NCBI GenBank assembly: GCA_005772855.1
Contig: SXIK01000201.1
Location: 1 to 42,591 of the forward strand
Origin: Planctomycetia bacterium
GTDB lineage: Bacteria; Planctomycetota; UBA8108; SXIK01
Direction of reading: 5' to 3'
Length of the DNA stretch: 42,591 nt
Shown here in pieces: positions 1-7,962 of this stretch (positions are counted from its first letter, which is position 1; each line of letters opens with the position of its first letter). Below the pieces are notes generated by a model. That model saw only the letters and a program-made list of their open reading frames with translations, was not told the DNA's origin and searched no databases. The position numbers were made by a program, and so were the translations under genes.

Positions 1-160
1 GTATGTGGCCCACTATCACGCGGAACGAAACCACCAAGGGAAGGGTAACGACATCCTCTTTCCACAGTCTACCGGCGAACAACCCCGTGACGGGCCAATA
101 CGCTGCCGGGAAAGGCTCGTCGGTGGAATGCTCAGGTTTTACCATCGAGGTGTCGCATGA
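1..160. other. Unassigned left edge, no recognisable gene
   Basis: This edge shows no gene I recognise. The minus strand stays open from an ATG at 145 to the window edge (about 48 codons), and the plus strand is open over 3-185. Neither product resembles a family I know. It lies directly beyond the stop of the HsdR fragment but does not continue the HsdR sequence. It is probably unrelated DNA joined to the fragment during decay of the element. Confidence 0.4.
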
Positions 161-463
161 TTATTTTGACCATACGACGTCGTAACCAACGTTCACCCCG
201 TCGGCAACGGCATCGTTGTGCCCGTACTCCATGACGAGATTGTTCTCGAAGAAGCCAATGGTCTGTTTGGTCGGCGTGGCCGTCAATCCGATGAGGAAAG
301 CGTCGAAGTATTCGAGCACCTGACGCCAGAGGTTATAGATGGACCGGTGACACTCGTCGGCGGCGATGAAGTCAAAGGTCTCAATGGGGATTCTGGAATT
401 GTAGGAAACGGGGATGGGCTGCTTGAAGAGCGGCGACCCTCTGTGCCTATGATCGTGAGACAT
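161..463 (-). pseudogene. hsdR: Type I restriction enzyme HsdR helicase fragment
   Basis: This open frame of 100 codons encodes only a central slice of the ATP-dependent DNA translocase of a type I restriction enzyme R subunit. Visible motifs are the DEAD-box-like motif II (AADECHRS, roughly residues 34-41) and motif III (GLTATPTKQT), followed by the family-typical stretch ending VADGVNVGYDV. Complete HsdR proteins are around 1000 residues, with an N-terminal nuclease and a long C-terminal part; here both are missing. Upstream the frame meets a stop within a few codons of the ATG. Downstream the homology ends at GYDV and a TAA follows four codons later. No hsdM or hsdS is visible. I read it as a relic of a restriction system carried by the integrated element. 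Confidence 0.8.
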
Positions 464-655
464 CCAGCCACCTTCTCTTCACTGACCAGCAACCCATCCC
501 GCCACTGGATTGCTTCTGGCGATGAAGGTACTCCAGGCTTGCCAAAGGTGAATAGGAAAAGAAGCCGGCCGAACGGTTAGGAACGACTGACCTCCAGGGC
601 AGTTCGTGGGCTCGTGTTAGCAGGAAATCAGACTACGGCTCTGGCCCACGCCGCG
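464..655. other. Spacer without recognisable gene
   Basis: About 190 bases between the HsdR relic and the stop of the nuclease-like gene. No supported coding frame, hairpin terminator or known RNA is visible. It is probably decayed element DNA. Confidence 0.4.
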
Positions 656-1138
656 TCAAGTCGTCTTTTGGAGTAGTCCATCCTGACGACAGAGCGTTCC
701 CGTGACCTTCTCCCGCCACTTATCCGGCGACATGAGGTAGGGCTGGAGCAATTTGAGGATACGCTTTCCCGGTTTAGTCGTCCCGTAGCCCCCTTTCTCC
801 TGCCACGAAGGCGTTTGATCCCACCCCATCTCCTCAACGACCGCAAGCGCTTCCACGTAAGTGAGCGCGTACGTGGCCGGAGTTTGCCCCTTCTCCAGAT
901 TCCAGATGTAGGCAAGAATCAGGTTCGGGAACTCCGCGTATTTCTTGCTCAGACTGAACGATTTCTTGCTTGCTGCCTTCATCTGAATCGGGACGGCCAC
1001 GAACTTGGGCTTCTCGGCGTAGACGATGAGGTCAATGCCGTGGTCACGCTCGGGGCGAGCAACTTCGAGCTTCGCTTCCAGGAGTTCGCTCACGAGGCGA
1101 TTGCGGCCGATGAGTTCGATTTGCTGAGAGTCCATCAT
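656..1138 (-). CDS. PD-(D/E)XK-like nuclease-fold protein
   Basis: A 160-residue soluble protein of a family I know as uncharacterised proteins found near restriction systems and integrases. The N-terminus has a helix with GRNRLVSELL, then D36 in HGIDLIVY, then a beta strand with Q52 and K54 in VPIQMK. This D-(x15)-QxK spacing matches the core of PD-(D/E)XK nuclease and Holliday-resolvase-like folds. A role in DNA cleavage is therefore plausible but inferred. The C-terminal half (YALTYVEAL..., MSPDKWREK) is family-typical and has no assigned function. A strong ribosome site (AAGGAGGAAG) stands just before the start, where two ATG codons follow each other. The gene starts 12 bases after the recombinase stop and probably shares its transcript. 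It may be cargo or an accessory of the decayed restriction island. Confidence 0.7.
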   Translation of the reverse strand: MMDSQQIELIGRNRLVSELLEAKLEVARPERDHGIDLIVYAEKPKFVAVPIQMKAASKKSFSLSKKYAEFPNLILAYIWNLEKGQTPATYALTYVEALAVVEEMGWDQTPSWQEKGGYGTTKPGKRILKLLQPYLMSPDKWREKVTGTLCRQDGLLQKTT

Positions 1139-1150
1139 CTGCTTCCTCCT

Positions 1151-2419
1151 TCACAACAACCTCGGCATCCGGTCTACAGCGGCCAGCACATCCTGCCACG
1201 TCCAGTGCGTGTACTTCGCTGCCATGTCCCCGGCCTTGTTCTCGTGAGCAAGGATTCGGTCGCGGAGGGTCCGCTCCACCCCGGCCTGCGCAAGCCACGT
1301 CTCCATGGTATGCCTCATATCGTGGATGCGTCGTCCTTCGAGTCCCACCCTCTTGCAAGCCGCGTTGAATACCGCGTTGACGGACTTGATTCCCTTGCCG
1401 ATTACGGGGTCACTGGGAGCGGGGCCCAGATTGTCCTTCCGCTCCTTGAGGAACGCGAGAAGCTCCTCGTGGATCGGCACCTCGTGCCTCCTCCGCATTT
1501 TCATCTCACCCGCGACGAACGATAGCTTCCGCTGTTCCAAGTCCACTTGCCCCCACTTGAGGGAACGGAGGTTACTCCTCCGTAGACCTGTCCTCAGTCC
1601 CAGGAAGACAAACGAGAAGAGCCACTCCGGCGGTTTCTTTGTTGTCTTTCCCTTGCCGCTTGAGTGCGGAGCCTCGTACCTGTCGCGGCAAGCGTTGAGG
1701 AGCTTGACTGTTTCCTCGTGAATGAAGAAGACACCTTCCCTTGATTCGCCCTTCGGCGGCTTGATGCCCGTCGCCGGATTCTCCTGGATGGTTTTGTGCG
1801 TCACACACCACCCGAAGAACTGACGGAGGTCCGTCTTGAGCTTCTCCACGTCAGCCGGGGTGATAGCGTCAACCGCCTTCTCCCCGAGGTACTCCCCGTA
1901 GACCTTCTCGGCGTAGCCGAGATCCTTCTTCCGCTTCTCCGAGCACGTGAGGCTCCCCCTCCACTCCTCGAAGGTCTTGTTCCACGGAGGCGGGGTCCGC
2001 TTGGGAGGGGGTGCGGGCTGGGCGGAGGATTGGGCGGCCATAGATGTCGCCGACCACCCAGCTACCCTCGGAATCCACCGGATGCTGCCGTCGGGCATCT
2101 CCTGAAGGTCGTAGAGGGGCTGGGTCAGGAGCTGGTGGAGTGCCCTCGCTGCAAGTTCCTTCTCCTTCTCCCCCGTGCTCATGCGCCACTTCCTCCTCGT
2201 GGCCAAATCCTCGATCCGGACAGACCAGTAACCCGCCTGGTTCAGGTAAGGATTCCCGACAAGGAAGTGTCCGATGAGGCTCTGCGTCGGGCGAGTTCTG
2301 CGGAGGGTGCGGCCATTACCGCCTCCAAAGCATCGTGACACATCGTGGCATTTCGAGCCACTTTTCGCCCAATCTTTGGACTGAGGAGTCCCGTTCGGAA
2401 ACTCGGGAGAGTCGGCCAT
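1151..2419 (-). CDS. Tyrosine recombinase / phage-type integrase
   Basis: A site-specific recombinase that would integrate and excise a mobile element. The catalytic set is visible: R280 in FLGLRTGLRRSN, a candidate beta-hairpin lysine near 307 (EMKMRRR), H366 and R369 in HDMRHT, H392 in LAHEN, and the nucleophile Y403 in MAAKYTHW. The SAM-like core-binding region lies around residues 147-225 (TFEEWRG to NPATGIK). Its N-terminal part (about 45-125, GYWSVRIEDL...) resembles arm-binding regions. The first 40 residues look unlike protein of this family, so the true start may be further inside. At 422 residues the length is normal. The gene sits 50 bases from a tRNA-Cys 3' half, the usual target of such enzymes. 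All active-site residues are present, so it may still be functional although the neighbouring cargo is broken. Confidence 0.92.
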   Translation of the reverse strand: MADSPEFPNGTPQSKDWAKSGSKCHDVSRCFGGGNGRTLRRTRPTQSLIGHFLVGNPYLNQAGYWSVRIEDLATRRKWRMSTGEKEKELAARALHQLLTQPLYDLQEMPDGSIRWIPRVAGWSATSMAAQSSAQPAPPPKRTPPPWNKTFEEWRGSLTCSEKRKKDLGYAEKVYGEYLGEKAVDAITPADVEKLKTDLRQFFGWCVTHKTIQENPATGIKPPKGESREGVFFIHEETVKLLNACRDRYEAPHSSGKGKTTKKPPEWLFSFVFLGLRTGLRRSNLRSLKWGQVDLEQRKLSFVAGEMKMRRRHEVPIHEELLAFLKERKDNLGPAPSDPVIGKGIKSVNAVFNAACKRVGLEGRRIHDMRHTMETWLAQAGVERTLRDRILAHENKAGDMAAKYTHWTWQDVLAAVDRMPRLL

Positions 2420-2469
2420 AACCTTCTTACTTTCGTGCGGTTATGCCGACGCAGAGGACTGAATAAAAC

Positions 2470-2517
2470 TGGAGGCGGCACCCGGATTTGAACCGGGGAT
2501 GACGGTTTTGCAAACTG
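2470..2517 (-). other. tRNA-Cys 3' half, probable att site
   Basis: Read on the minus strand this is the 3' part of a tRNA-Cys. It has an anticodon loop with GCA (TTGCAAA), the 3' anticodon arm ACCGT, a T arm CCCGG-TTCAAAT-CCGGG, the acceptor strand TGCCGCC, discriminator T, and an encoded CCA. The 5' side does not fit. The best candidate (TCCGGCA) mismatches the first two acceptor pairs, there is no D arm, and only 12 bases separate it from the anticodon stem. Homology therefore begins at the anticodon loop, a common crossover point for tyrosine recombinases. With the recombinase start 50 bases away, it is best read as an attachment-site remnant rather than a working tRNA gene. Confidence 0.75.
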
Positions 2518-2524
2518 CCCTGCG

Positions 2525-2800
2525 CGATCATGCCGGATCAGCCTTCTGCAACATTCACCGGAGCGAGTATAGCCCGCTTGATCGGCCCAGAGAGCGCCGA
2601 CCAACTCGCAATTAGTTGAGCGAGATCCTCGGGGACTGCTAGGGGCAATAGTGGGGCGGACTTTTCTCCGCCGTCTATCAGCGAGTGACCGCTATTTGGC
2701 GCGTTACAAGAGTTTGACGTAGTCGCAACCCCTGGCTGCTGTCCGCTTTCCGCCTGGCTCTGTCCTCTTAACGCGTCTGTCGGTCCTGTTCTTGTAAGTC
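2525..2800. other. Non-coding stretch between two tRNA fragments
   Basis: No gene is supported here. A short perfect hairpin GGCGGA-CTTTTC-TCCGCC occurs at 2655-2672. The leftward open frame at 2242-2604 overlaps the tRNA-Cys fragment and the recombinase and has no recognisable product. The stretch may be the remnant of a second insertion between the two attachment-like sites. Confidence 0.4.
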
Positions 2801-2804
2801 CTTC

Positions 2805-2846
2805 TGATTTTGTGCGTTGAGGGTTCGAATCCCCCCCTCTCCGCCA
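2805..2846 (+). other. tRNA 3' tail (tRNA-Ser type), probable element border
   Basis: The plus strand ends in a tRNA-like tail: T arm GAGGG-TTCGAAT-CCCCC (one A-C mismatch), acceptor strand CCTCTCC, discriminator G and CCA at 2844-2846. The acceptor end matches bacterial tRNA-Ser (5' strand expected GGAGAGG). No such 5' strand, D arm, anticodon arm or long variable arm lies upstream. It is therefore a 3' fragment, as left at the far end of an element inserted into a tRNA gene. Ordinary core genes start just to its right. Confidence 0.6.
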
Positions 2847-2889
2847 TTTTTGCTTTCAGGGAACAAAAGGCGGTCTTCGAGTGTCCTGC

Positions 2890-4176
2890 TCACATGCCCA
2901 GCGCGTCCCTTACGGCCACGAGCTCCACGCCGAGAATTTGTCTTGCGATTGTGGTTAACTTCGTGAGCTGGCCCTGAAAGTGGTAGGTGGTGTGCCAGTG
3001 GGTGATTGCTTCTCCGGGCTGGAGCGGGCGGACGGGCGAGGTGCTCGAAAGTTCGAAGAATGGAGCTTCAGCGATCGCGTTCGAGCGCGTTTCGGAAGGC
3101 CCGTGGTTGTAACTCTGAAAGGCATCCCCTCTGAAGGGCTCTGGCTGATCCTTCACCCAGGTTGAGTTGCCGTAGCGTTCCGGAACGGGCGGGACGGTGA
3201 ACTTGACGATGGTGAGCAGGCTCCTGCCAAAATCGATGGCGCCGGCGAGGCCTGTCGTGCGCTGCTGGCTGATTCCGAATTTGCTTACGTGTCGAGCATC
3301 GGCCTTCATCACGACTGCGTTCTTGACCACCTTCAGTCGCTCGGGGGCCTCCACGCTGACCTTGCCGAAGTACTCGTCGTTGAAGGCATGGCCGAGGTCC
3401 TTCTCGGTACCGGGACGGAAAGGCGCGATAATGGCCGTTGAGTCCGACGCTTTGAACGTGCCGACGATCCAGATTCCAATGAGGCCTCCGTCCAGCGTCC
3501 AGGCCCTGGATCCAACATTCAACAGCACATTTCTTGTGGCTGCGCCCGCGAAGGCCACGCCTTCCGGAAGTTTCACGCCAAGTTCGGAGGGCAAGCTCGA
3601 GGCCTGAATCACGAACACCGCTCGCTCCGCCTGTACGTTGAACTGGGTCTCCATGTAGTTCCGTACTTCCAGATCACGGGTCATGGCCAGGTGGCTTGCG
3701 TCCCCTGAAGTGGTTGTCCAGCTACCCTTGTTGAGGTTCAGGGGTACTCTCCATGCCTTGCGGTCCAGCTCGGTCCCGGGATCAAAATAAAGCCCAAACT
3801 GGCCAGCCTCGGGGTAGATCCAGAAACGATCGGCGCCACCGAAGTTATTGAACCGGGGATCGGACTCCCCCTTCACAATGGTGGCAATATCCAGGAAGCT
3901 GGTCGACTCAACGGATCCGACCTTGCAGGTCAACAGACGGCCCTGGAGCCGAGGGCTAACGAGTACCTTCGAGCCCGGGTCGCCTTCGAGGACGACCGCC
4001 CCGGCCGATTTCCCGAGAAATGCCGCCAGAACTTCAAAGTTGGCGTCCGGAGTGGGTATCTCGAGTTCGGGCCTGGAAGTCGGAGCCGCTGGCGGTCTGT
4101 TCCAGGGTAGCTTGCAACCGGCAGTACAGAGGAAACTTGTCAAACAAAGAAGCGTTCCCGGCAGAGTGTTCTGCAT
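2890..4176 (-). CDS. Predicted lipoprotein of unknown function
   Basis: I do not recognise this family. The start chosen at 4176 gives 428 residues and follows an AGGGG ribosome site. It places a classical lipoprotein signal at the N-terminus (MQNTLPGTLLCLTSFLCTAGC), with a lipobox TAGC at about residues 19-22. The frame is open further upstream to 4344, but that part has no signal-like or conserved features. After the Cys comes a Pro/Thr-rich linker and then a mostly beta-type, soluble domain rich in Gly and Val with few cysteines. The mature protein should sit on the outer or inner membrane facing the periplasm. It is the first gene right of the element border and is transcribed away from the pilT genes, so it is probably an independent unit. 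Confidence 0.75.
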   Translation of the reverse strand: MQNTLPGTLLCLTSFLCTAGCKLPWNRPPAAPTSRPELEIPTPDANFEVLAAFLGKSAGAVVLEGDPGSKVLVSPRLQGRLLTCKVGSVESTSFLDIATIVKGESDPRFNNFGGADRFWIYPEAGQFGLYFDPGTELDRKAWRVPLNLNKGSWTTTSGDASHLAMTRDLEVRNYMETQFNVQAERAVFVIQASSLPSELGVKLPEGVAFAGAATRNVLLNVGSRAWTLDGGLIGIWIVGTFKASDSTAIIAPFRPGTEKDLGHAFNDEYFGKVSVEAPERLKVVKNAVVMKADARHVSKFGISQQRTTGLAGAIDFGRSLLTIVKFTVPPVPERYGNSTWVKDQPEPFRGDAFQSYNHGPSETRSNAIAEAPFFELSSTSPVRPLQPGEAITHWHTTYHFQGQLTKLTTIARQILGVELVAVRDALGM

Positions 4177-4450
4177 TCGAATCCCCTTGTGTTGGCGTTG
4201 ACGGTTGAGGCGCGGTTCTTGAGGGGCACGATCTTGTCGAGTCGCTGCGCTAGTGTCAACCGCTGTGAATGCTCGAAGCATCCGGGCTCTGCCAATCGCC
4301 GGTTGAAAAAAGTCCACGCGGCGGGAAGGAGGCGTGGGCCCCACGTTTACAATGTCTCAAGGACCCGTATCATGGGGCTTGCTGGATCTGGCGCGCCCAC
4401 GAGAAGCCCCCCCGTCCACCCCGTAAGAAATAGAACGCAGGTGCTTTGAA
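4177..4450. other. Divergent intergenic region, lipoprotein / pilT
   Basis: This 274-base spacer must carry the start signals of both the leftward lipoprotein and the rightward pilT pair. A strong inverted repeat CGTGGGCCCCACG lies at 4333-4345, followed by a -10-like TACAAT at 4348-4353, but no matching -35 box is convincing. No small gene is supported. Confidence 0.4.
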
Positions 4451-5836
4451 ATGCCGAAACCGTCGGATGTCCTGTTTGGCAAGATAGCGATCAAAAATAG
4501 CTTTGTTGACGCGGAGAAGGTCCGCGAATGCTTGGCGACTGTCGAGAAGGCGGGCAATGGGAGCGTGACACTCGGAAAAGTCCTTCTTCAGAAAGGCTAC
4601 CTGAGCACGAACCAGTACCAGGCCATCGCGCAACACGTTCAGAAGGTCGAAAGCTCCTCGGCCTTGAATCAGGCGACGGGCGCTCCCGGGACAGCACCCC
4701 CGGGCGTTGGTCTTGCCGGGCGAAAGGCTTCAGGTGCCCCCGAGCGACCTGTCCCGGCCCGGGAGGTAGCCCAGCGGGACTTTTCCAGGATGGCGGGCGC
4801 TCCGCTCGAAGTCTACCTCGAAGAGGCCCGGCGTCTTGGCGCTTCCGACTTCCATTTTCAGGTGGATTCTCCGCCCTTCCTCAGGCTTCACGGTGAGCTC
4901 GTGTACCTGAAGCATCCAGCCTTGACGGCCGAGGTTACGGAGCCCCGAATCCTCGAGATCCTGAGCGATTACCAGCGGGAAATCTTCAAGAAACACAACG
5001 ATCTCGACTTCAGCTACGAATCCCCGCACGGCCGCTACCGGGCCGCCGTGGTGAAGCAGCGCAAGGGGGTTGATGCCGTCTTCCGCGTTATTCCAGAGAA
5101 AATCCCCACTCTGGAGAGCCTGCACCTCCCGCAGGTGCTCAAGAAATTTACGGAATATCGGCAGGGAATCGTCCTGATCACTGGGCCCGCCGGTTCCGGC
5201 AAGACCGCGACGATGGCGGCCATGCTCGATTTGATCAACGAGAAGCAGCACGATCACATCGTCACGGTGGAAGAGCCCATCGAGTATATTATCGATAGCA
5301 AGAACTGTAACGTCTCACAGCGGAACGTTCGTGTGCACACCGAGTCGTTCGCGTCAGCCCTTCGCTCGGCCATGCGGGCTGACCCCGATTACATTGCCGT
5401 GGGGGAGATGCGGGATCTCGAGACGATGTCGATGGCCATCACGGCCGCCGAGACCGGTCACCTTGTCTTCGGCACGCTCCACACGACGAATGCAGTGCGG
5501 TCCATCGACCGTTTGATCGACGTCTTCCCGCCCAAGGAACAGGACCAGATCCGGGCGATGGTCTCCGAGTCCATCCGCGGAGTCGTGTCACAGCAGCTCC
5601 TACAGCGAGCCGATGGCCTCGGCAGGGAGCCGGCCTGCGAGATCATGTTCGCGACGTCGGCTGTGGGCAACATGATCAGGGAAAAAAAGACTTTCCAGCT
5701 TCCATCGGTGCTTCAAACAGGGACGAAACTGGGCATGACCACAATGGACGATGCGATCGCCGAGCTGCTCAAGCAGCGAGTGATCACGAAAGAGGCCGCG
5801 GCCTATCACTCCGAAAGCCCCGACCGCTTCAAGTAA
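4451..5836 (+). CDS. pilT: PilT-like type IV pilus retraction ATPase with N-terminal extension
   Basis: A hexameric AAA-like ATPase of the GspE/PilT superfamily, expected to pull type IV pili back at the inner membrane. The first 60 residues (LFGKIAIKNSFVDAEKV..., LGKVLLQKGYL) are a small helical domain I recognise from N-terminal extensions of planctomycete and deltaproteobacterial regulators. A Pro/Ala/Gly linker follows to about residue 115. The PilT core starts near LEVYLEEARRLGASDFHF. The Walker A motif is GPAGSGKT (245-252) and Walker B/Asp-Glu is at about 315-322 (AVGEMRD). The His-box TLHTTNA is at about 341-347. At 461 residues it is about 100 longer than classical PilT because of the N-terminal extension. 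A second pilT starts 15 bases downstream, so the two likely form a PilT/PilU-type pair. Confidence 0.93.
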   Translation: MPKPSDVLFGKIAIKNSFVDAEKVRECLATVEKAGNGSVTLGKVLLQKGYLSTNQYQAIAQHVQKVESSSALNQATGAPGTAPPGVGLAGRKASGAPERPVPAREVAQRDFSRMAGAPLEVYLEEARRLGASDFHFQVDSPPFLRLHGELVYLKHPALTAEVTEPRILEILSDYQREIFKKHNDLDFSYESPHGRYRAAVVKQRKGVDAVFRVIPEKIPTLESLHLPQVLKKFTEYRQGIVLITGPAGSGKTATMAAMLDLINEKQHDHIVTVEEPIEYIIDSKNCNVSQRNVRVHTESFASALRSAMRADPDYIAVGEMRDLETMSMAITAAETGHLVFGTLHTTNAVRSIDRLIDVFPPKEQDQIRAMVSESIRGVVSQQLLQRADGLGREPACEIMFATSAVGNMIREKKTFQLPSVLQTGTKLGMTTMDDAIAELLKQRVITKEAAAYHSESPDRFK

Positions 5837-5851
5837 GGACTTTACCCAGCC

Positions 5852-6922
5852 ATGCCACAACTCGACGCGTATCTCAAGAAAGTCCGCGAGCTGAACGGCT
5901 CGGACCTCCACATCAGTTCTGGTGAAGTGCCCAAGATCCGAATCCACGGCAAGCTGACGCCACTCAAGGAACCGCCCGTGCCTCCGGAGCGCATGCGGGA
6001 GTTGATATTCGAGCTCTTCGACGAGCGTCGCAAGGGGATCTACACGCAGCGAAATGACCTCGACATGGCCTACGAGCTGCCGGGGACGGCCCGATTCAGG
6101 GTCAACGCATTCCGGACGCGGAAAGGACCAGCTGCCGTCTTCCGAATGATCCCGGAGGAGGTCACGCCCCTCGAGAAGTTGGGGGTGCCCATGATCGTCC
6201 TGAGGTACGCACAGTTCAAGAGCGGCCTCGTCTTGGTTACGGGGCCGACCGGCAGCGGCAAGTCGACAACGCTTGCCGCGATCCTCGATCATGTCAACAC
6301 GAACATGAAGAAGCACATCGTGACGATCGAGGAGCCGATTGAGTTCGTCCACAAGAACAAGAAGAGCTTCTTCACACAGCGCGAGGTTGGTGTCGACACA
6401 GAGACCTTCGCAAGCGCCTTGCGAGCCTGCTCACGCCTGGATCCCGACGTGATCCTCGTGGGCGAGCTGCGTGACCCGGAGACGATCGGTCTTGCCATCA
6501 CGGCGGCCGAGATGGGCTACCTCGTCTTCGCCACCCTCCATACCAACAGCGCTGCAAAGACAGTGGACCGAATCATCGACGTCTTCCCGGAGGAGCAACA
6601 GAATCAGATCCGCCTCATGCTTTCTGTGACTCTCAAGGGCGTCTGTGCTCAGCAGCTCCTTCCCAAGAAGGATGGCAAGGGCCGCGTGCCGGTCAACGAG
6701 ATTTTGATGGGATCGACCGGCCTTGGGAACAACATCCGCGAAGGCAGCATCGCGAAGATTGTGAGCTTGATCGAGACTGGACGGGGTGAGGGTATGCAGC
6801 TCATGGATGACTCCATCCTCCAGCGATACAACGAGGGCCATGTCTCTGCCGAAACCGCCTACCTCTTCGGTCACCAAAAGCAGCGGTTTCAACACCTGGC
6901 GCCAAAGAACACAACCGTGTGA
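5852..6922 (+). CDS. pilT: Type IV pilus retraction ATPase PilT
   Basis: Classical-length (356 residues) PilT motor that powers pilus retraction. It begins directly with the PilT N-terminal domain (LDAYLKKVRELNGSDLHISS). It carries Walker A GPTGSGKST (131-139), an Asp-rich segment (VTIEEPIEF), the Walker B region DPDVILVGELRD (about 195-206) and the family motif AITAAEMGYLVFATLHTNSA. The core is clearly homologous to the preceding gene. This copy lacks the N-terminal extension and is closer to standard PilT, so the pair probably arose by duplication, with different roles as in PilT and PilU. An AAGGA site lies upstream. Its TGA overlaps the GTG start of the glycosyltransferase gene, so translation is probably coupled. 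Confidence 0.95.
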   Translation: MPQLDAYLKKVRELNGSDLHISSGEVPKIRIHGKLTPLKEPPVPPERMRELIFELFDERRKGIYTQRNDLDMAYELPGTARFRVNAFRTRKGPAAVFRMIPEEVTPLEKLGVPMIVLRYAQFKSGLVLVTGPTGSGKSTTLAAILDHVNTNMKKHIVTIEEPIEFVHKNKKSFFTQREVGVDTETFASALRACSRLDPDVILVGELRDPETIGLAITAAEMGYLVFATLHTNSAAKTVDRIIDVFPEEQQNQIRLMLSVTLKGVCAQQLLPKKDGKGRVPVNEILMGSTGLGNNIREGSIAKIVSLIETGRGEGMQLMDDSILQRYNEGHVSAETAYLFGHQKQRFQHLAPKNTTV

Positions 6923-7962
6923 GCGAGCCTCGCAAGATCCTCATCCGCGCCCCCAACTGGGTCGGCGACATCGTCATGGCCACGGCGAACTTCGCCGATG
7001 CGAGGCGAGCGTTTCCCGACGCCGAAATCACCATTCTCCTGAAGCCGGGGCTGGAAAAGATTCTGGAAGGCTCGCCCGACTTTGACCGGCTTATCCGCGA
7101 TCGTGCCGGCAACTCGGTCACGGGAATCTGGGCCCTGGCCCGTGAGCTGCGGCGCGAGTGTTTCGATCTGGCGATTCTTTTTCCCAACAGCTTCCGCGCA
7201 GCCTGGGTTGCCTGGCTTGCTCGCGTACCCAGACGCGCTGGCTACAGGTGCAACCTTCGCAGTCTGCTCCTGACCGATGGCCTCGATTGTGAGATGGATG
7301 GCAAGAAACGTCGCCCCGTCCCGATGCCCATCGCCTACGCGAGAATTTTGGAGGCCGTCGGTGTACCGCGGGGAGACCTGCGTCCTCGCCTTTTCGTCAC
7401 GCCCGAGTGCGAGCAGCGGGCGTTGACTCTACGCAAAATCCTTGGCATTGCGGCAGGGGAGCGACTGATAGGGCTGAATCCTGGCGCTTCTTTCGGGGCC
7501 AGCAAACTCTGGCCGTCGGAGCACTTTGCGGCTGTGGGGGACGCCCTCGCCGAGCGTCATGGCTACCGCACAATTATTTTCGTTGGGCCAGGCGAGGAGC
7601 GCATCGCGGAGGCGATAGCAGCCCAGATGCGTCACAAGCCAATTTACGACCGCAGTAACTTCGTGCCGCTGGACCTCCTGAAGCCCTTTGTCCGTGACTT
7701 GCGACTCCTCGTCACGACGGATACGGGCCCACGCCACTACGCAGTGGCCTTCGGTGTGCCGGTGGTCGTGGTGATGGGACCGACGCACCCGGACTACACG
7801 TCGATCCACCTCGAGCGCCAGGAGGTTGTGCGACACGATGTCCCCTGTGGGCCCTGCCACCTGAAGGTCTGTCCCATCGATCACAAATGCATGGCCGGCA
7901 TTGGACCGGAAGAAGTGCTGGCGCGAATCGAACAGCTCGATCGTCGCGTCGGTTGGCGCTAA
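6919..7962 (+). CDS. waaF: Lipopolysaccharide heptosyltransferase II (GT9 family)
   Basis: A GT-B fold glycosyltransferase of family 9 that transfers ADP-heptose to the inner LPS core, or a close relative. It starts RKILIRAPNWVGDIVMA, the signature N-terminus of WaaF. It contains NPGASFGASKLWP at about 182-195 and the C-terminal nucleotide-sugar site with TTDTGPRHYAVAFGVPVV and GPTHP. Near the C-terminus is a cysteine-rich HDVPCGPCHLKVCPIDHKC segment, common in this family. The length of 347 residues is normal. The start is a GTG overlapping the pilT stop, which fits the N-terminal homology exactly. It acts on the cytoplasmic face of the inner membrane. Whether the acceptor is lipid A-Kdo or another surface glycan cannot be told. 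Repeat copy A begins 9 bases after its stop. Confidence 0.9.
   Translation: MSEPRKILIRAPNWVGDIVMATANFADARRAFPDAEITILLKPGLEKILEGSPDFDRLIRDRAGNSVTGIWALARELRRECFDLAILFPNSFRAAWVAWLARVPRRAGYRCNLRSLLLTDGLDCEMDGKKRRPVPMPIAYARILEAVGVPRGDLRPRLFVTPECEQRALTLRKILGIAAGERLIGLNPGASFGASKLWPSEHFAAVGDALAERHGYRTIIFVGPGEERIAEAIAAQMRHKPIYDRSNFVPLDLLKPFVRDLRLLVTTDTGPRHYAVAFGVPVVVVMGPTHPDYTSIHLERQEVVRHDVPCGPCHLKVCPIDHKCMAGIGPEEVLARIEQLDRRVGWR

Noticed and set aside
2470-2535. Possible complete tRNA-Cys gene
   Set aside because: The 5' acceptor strand mismatches at two positions, the D arm is missing and the anticodon stem has an A-C mismatch; only the 3' half is tRNA-like.
2242-2604. Leftward open frame of 120 codons
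   Set aside because: It overlaps the tRNA-Cys fragment and the recombinase in another frame and has no recognisable product.
2655-2672. Hairpin GGCGGA-CTTTTC-TCCGCC as a terminator
   Set aside because: No T-run follows on either strand and no gene end is near.
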